DNA from: Nitrospirales bacterium
GTDB lineage: Bacteria > Nitrospirota > Nitrospiria > Nitrospirales > UBA8639
DNA length: 5,200 nucleotides
Reading direction: 5' to 3'
Assembly (NCBI GenBank): GCA_029261305.1
Contig: JAJDBO010000024.1
Span: forward strand, 1 to 5,200
Positions 4,886 to 5,200 of this stretch are shown here, one piece after another (the first letter of the stretch is position 1; the number at the start of each line of letters is the position of its first letter). Made by a program: the position numbers and the translations under genes. Below the pieces are notes generated by a model. It had not been told where the DNA came from. It did no database searches and worked only from the letters and a program-made list of their open reading frames with translations.

Positions 4886-5161
4886 ATGGGTTCAAATTTG
4901 TATGTCGGTGGGTTGCCGTTTTCTGCGACGGAAGCTGAATTGGAAAGCGTATTTGGTGCACATGGAAGCGTGGAGTCTGTACGAGTGATTATGGATAAGG
5001 TTACGGGGCAGTCCCGCGGTTTTGGTTTTGTCCAGATGTCTTCATCGTGCGAAGCCGAAGCGGCTATTGCTGCCCTTCATTCGTTTTCAATGGGTGGTCA
5101 GTCAATAACAGTGAATGAAGCCAAACCCAAGATGCCAAGCACGATGGAGCGAGGATCATGA
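4886..5161 (+). CDS. RRM-domain RNA-binding protein, single domain
   Basis: A 91-residue protein made of one RNA-recognition motif. RNP2 is LYVGGL at residues 5-10 and RNP1 is RGFGFVQM at 44-51, so the RNA-stacking aromatics Y6, F46 and F48 are all present. The fold order is normal: first strand, helix ATEAELESVFGAHG (14-27), SVRVIMDKVTGQSRGFGFV, second helix CEAEAAIAALH (55-65) and final strand QSITVNEAKP (72-81). Proteins of this type in bacteria, best studied in cyanobacteria, bind single-stranded RNA and are often cold- or stress-induced. Unlike many of those, this one has only a 10-residue tail and no glycine-rich extension. The start ATG 4886-4888 is chosen because AAGGAG (4873-4878) lies 7 bases before it. 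An in-frame ATG at 4859 and a GTG at 4736 would add 9 or 50 residues. No terminator is visible in the remaining 39 bases. The family call is very secure; the RNA targets are unknown. Confidence 0.95.
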   Translation: MGSNLYVGGLPFSATEAELESVFGAHGSVESVRVIMDKVTGQSRGFGFVQMSSSCEAEAAIAALHSFSMGGQSITVNEAKPKMPSTMERGS

Positions 5162-5200
5162 GGATACGGTCTAGGCAATAACCGAGATTGTCAGAGTTAA

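Overview
The window looks like a piece of a Gram-negative bacterial chromosome with base composition close to 50% GC by eye. It has six coding units on the minus strand and one on the plus strand. The Gram-negative reading rests on a lipobox lipoprotein and a PsiE-family membrane protein. The mix of a GT4 glycosyltransferase, PsiE, a stand-alone RRM protein and small secreted proteins would suit Nitrospirota such as Nitrospira, but that placement is an inference; the sequence contains no marker gene that would settle it.

Layout from left to right. Positions 1-1035 (minus) hold most of a family 4 glycosyltransferase that runs off the left edge. Positions 1208-1747 (minus) encode a four-helix PsiE-family protein. 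Positions 1992-2449 (minus) hold a lipoprotein gene with a helical C-terminal half, split by a one-base frameshift near 2186-2207. Positions 2450-2749 are a gene-free spacer with unusual inverted-repeat structure. Positions 2750-3034 (minus) encode a small exported protein with two cysteines. Positions 3118-3936 (minus) encode a membrane-anchored protein whose only recognisable domain is a C-terminal response-regulator receiver. Positions 4129-4236 (minus) encode a 35-residue one-helix membrane peptide. A 649-base stretch without a convincing gene follows, containing a strong hairpin at 4620-4648. Positions 4886-5161 (plus) encode a 91-residue RRM RNA-binding protein with a textbook ribosome-binding site.

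The minus-strand genes are separated by 83-300 bases, so they are probably several short transcription units rather than one tight operon. Every one from 1208 to 4236 encodes an inner-membrane, exported or lipid-anchored product. This suggests an envelope or stress-related neighbourhood, but no shared pathway can be shown from sequence. The most interesting items are the membrane-tethered receiver with its neighbouring micro-membrane-protein, the structured spacers at 3937-4128 and 2665-2732, the broken lipoprotein, and the long structured region before the RRM gene. I see no CRISPR array, insertion sequence, tRNA, rRNA or phage gene.
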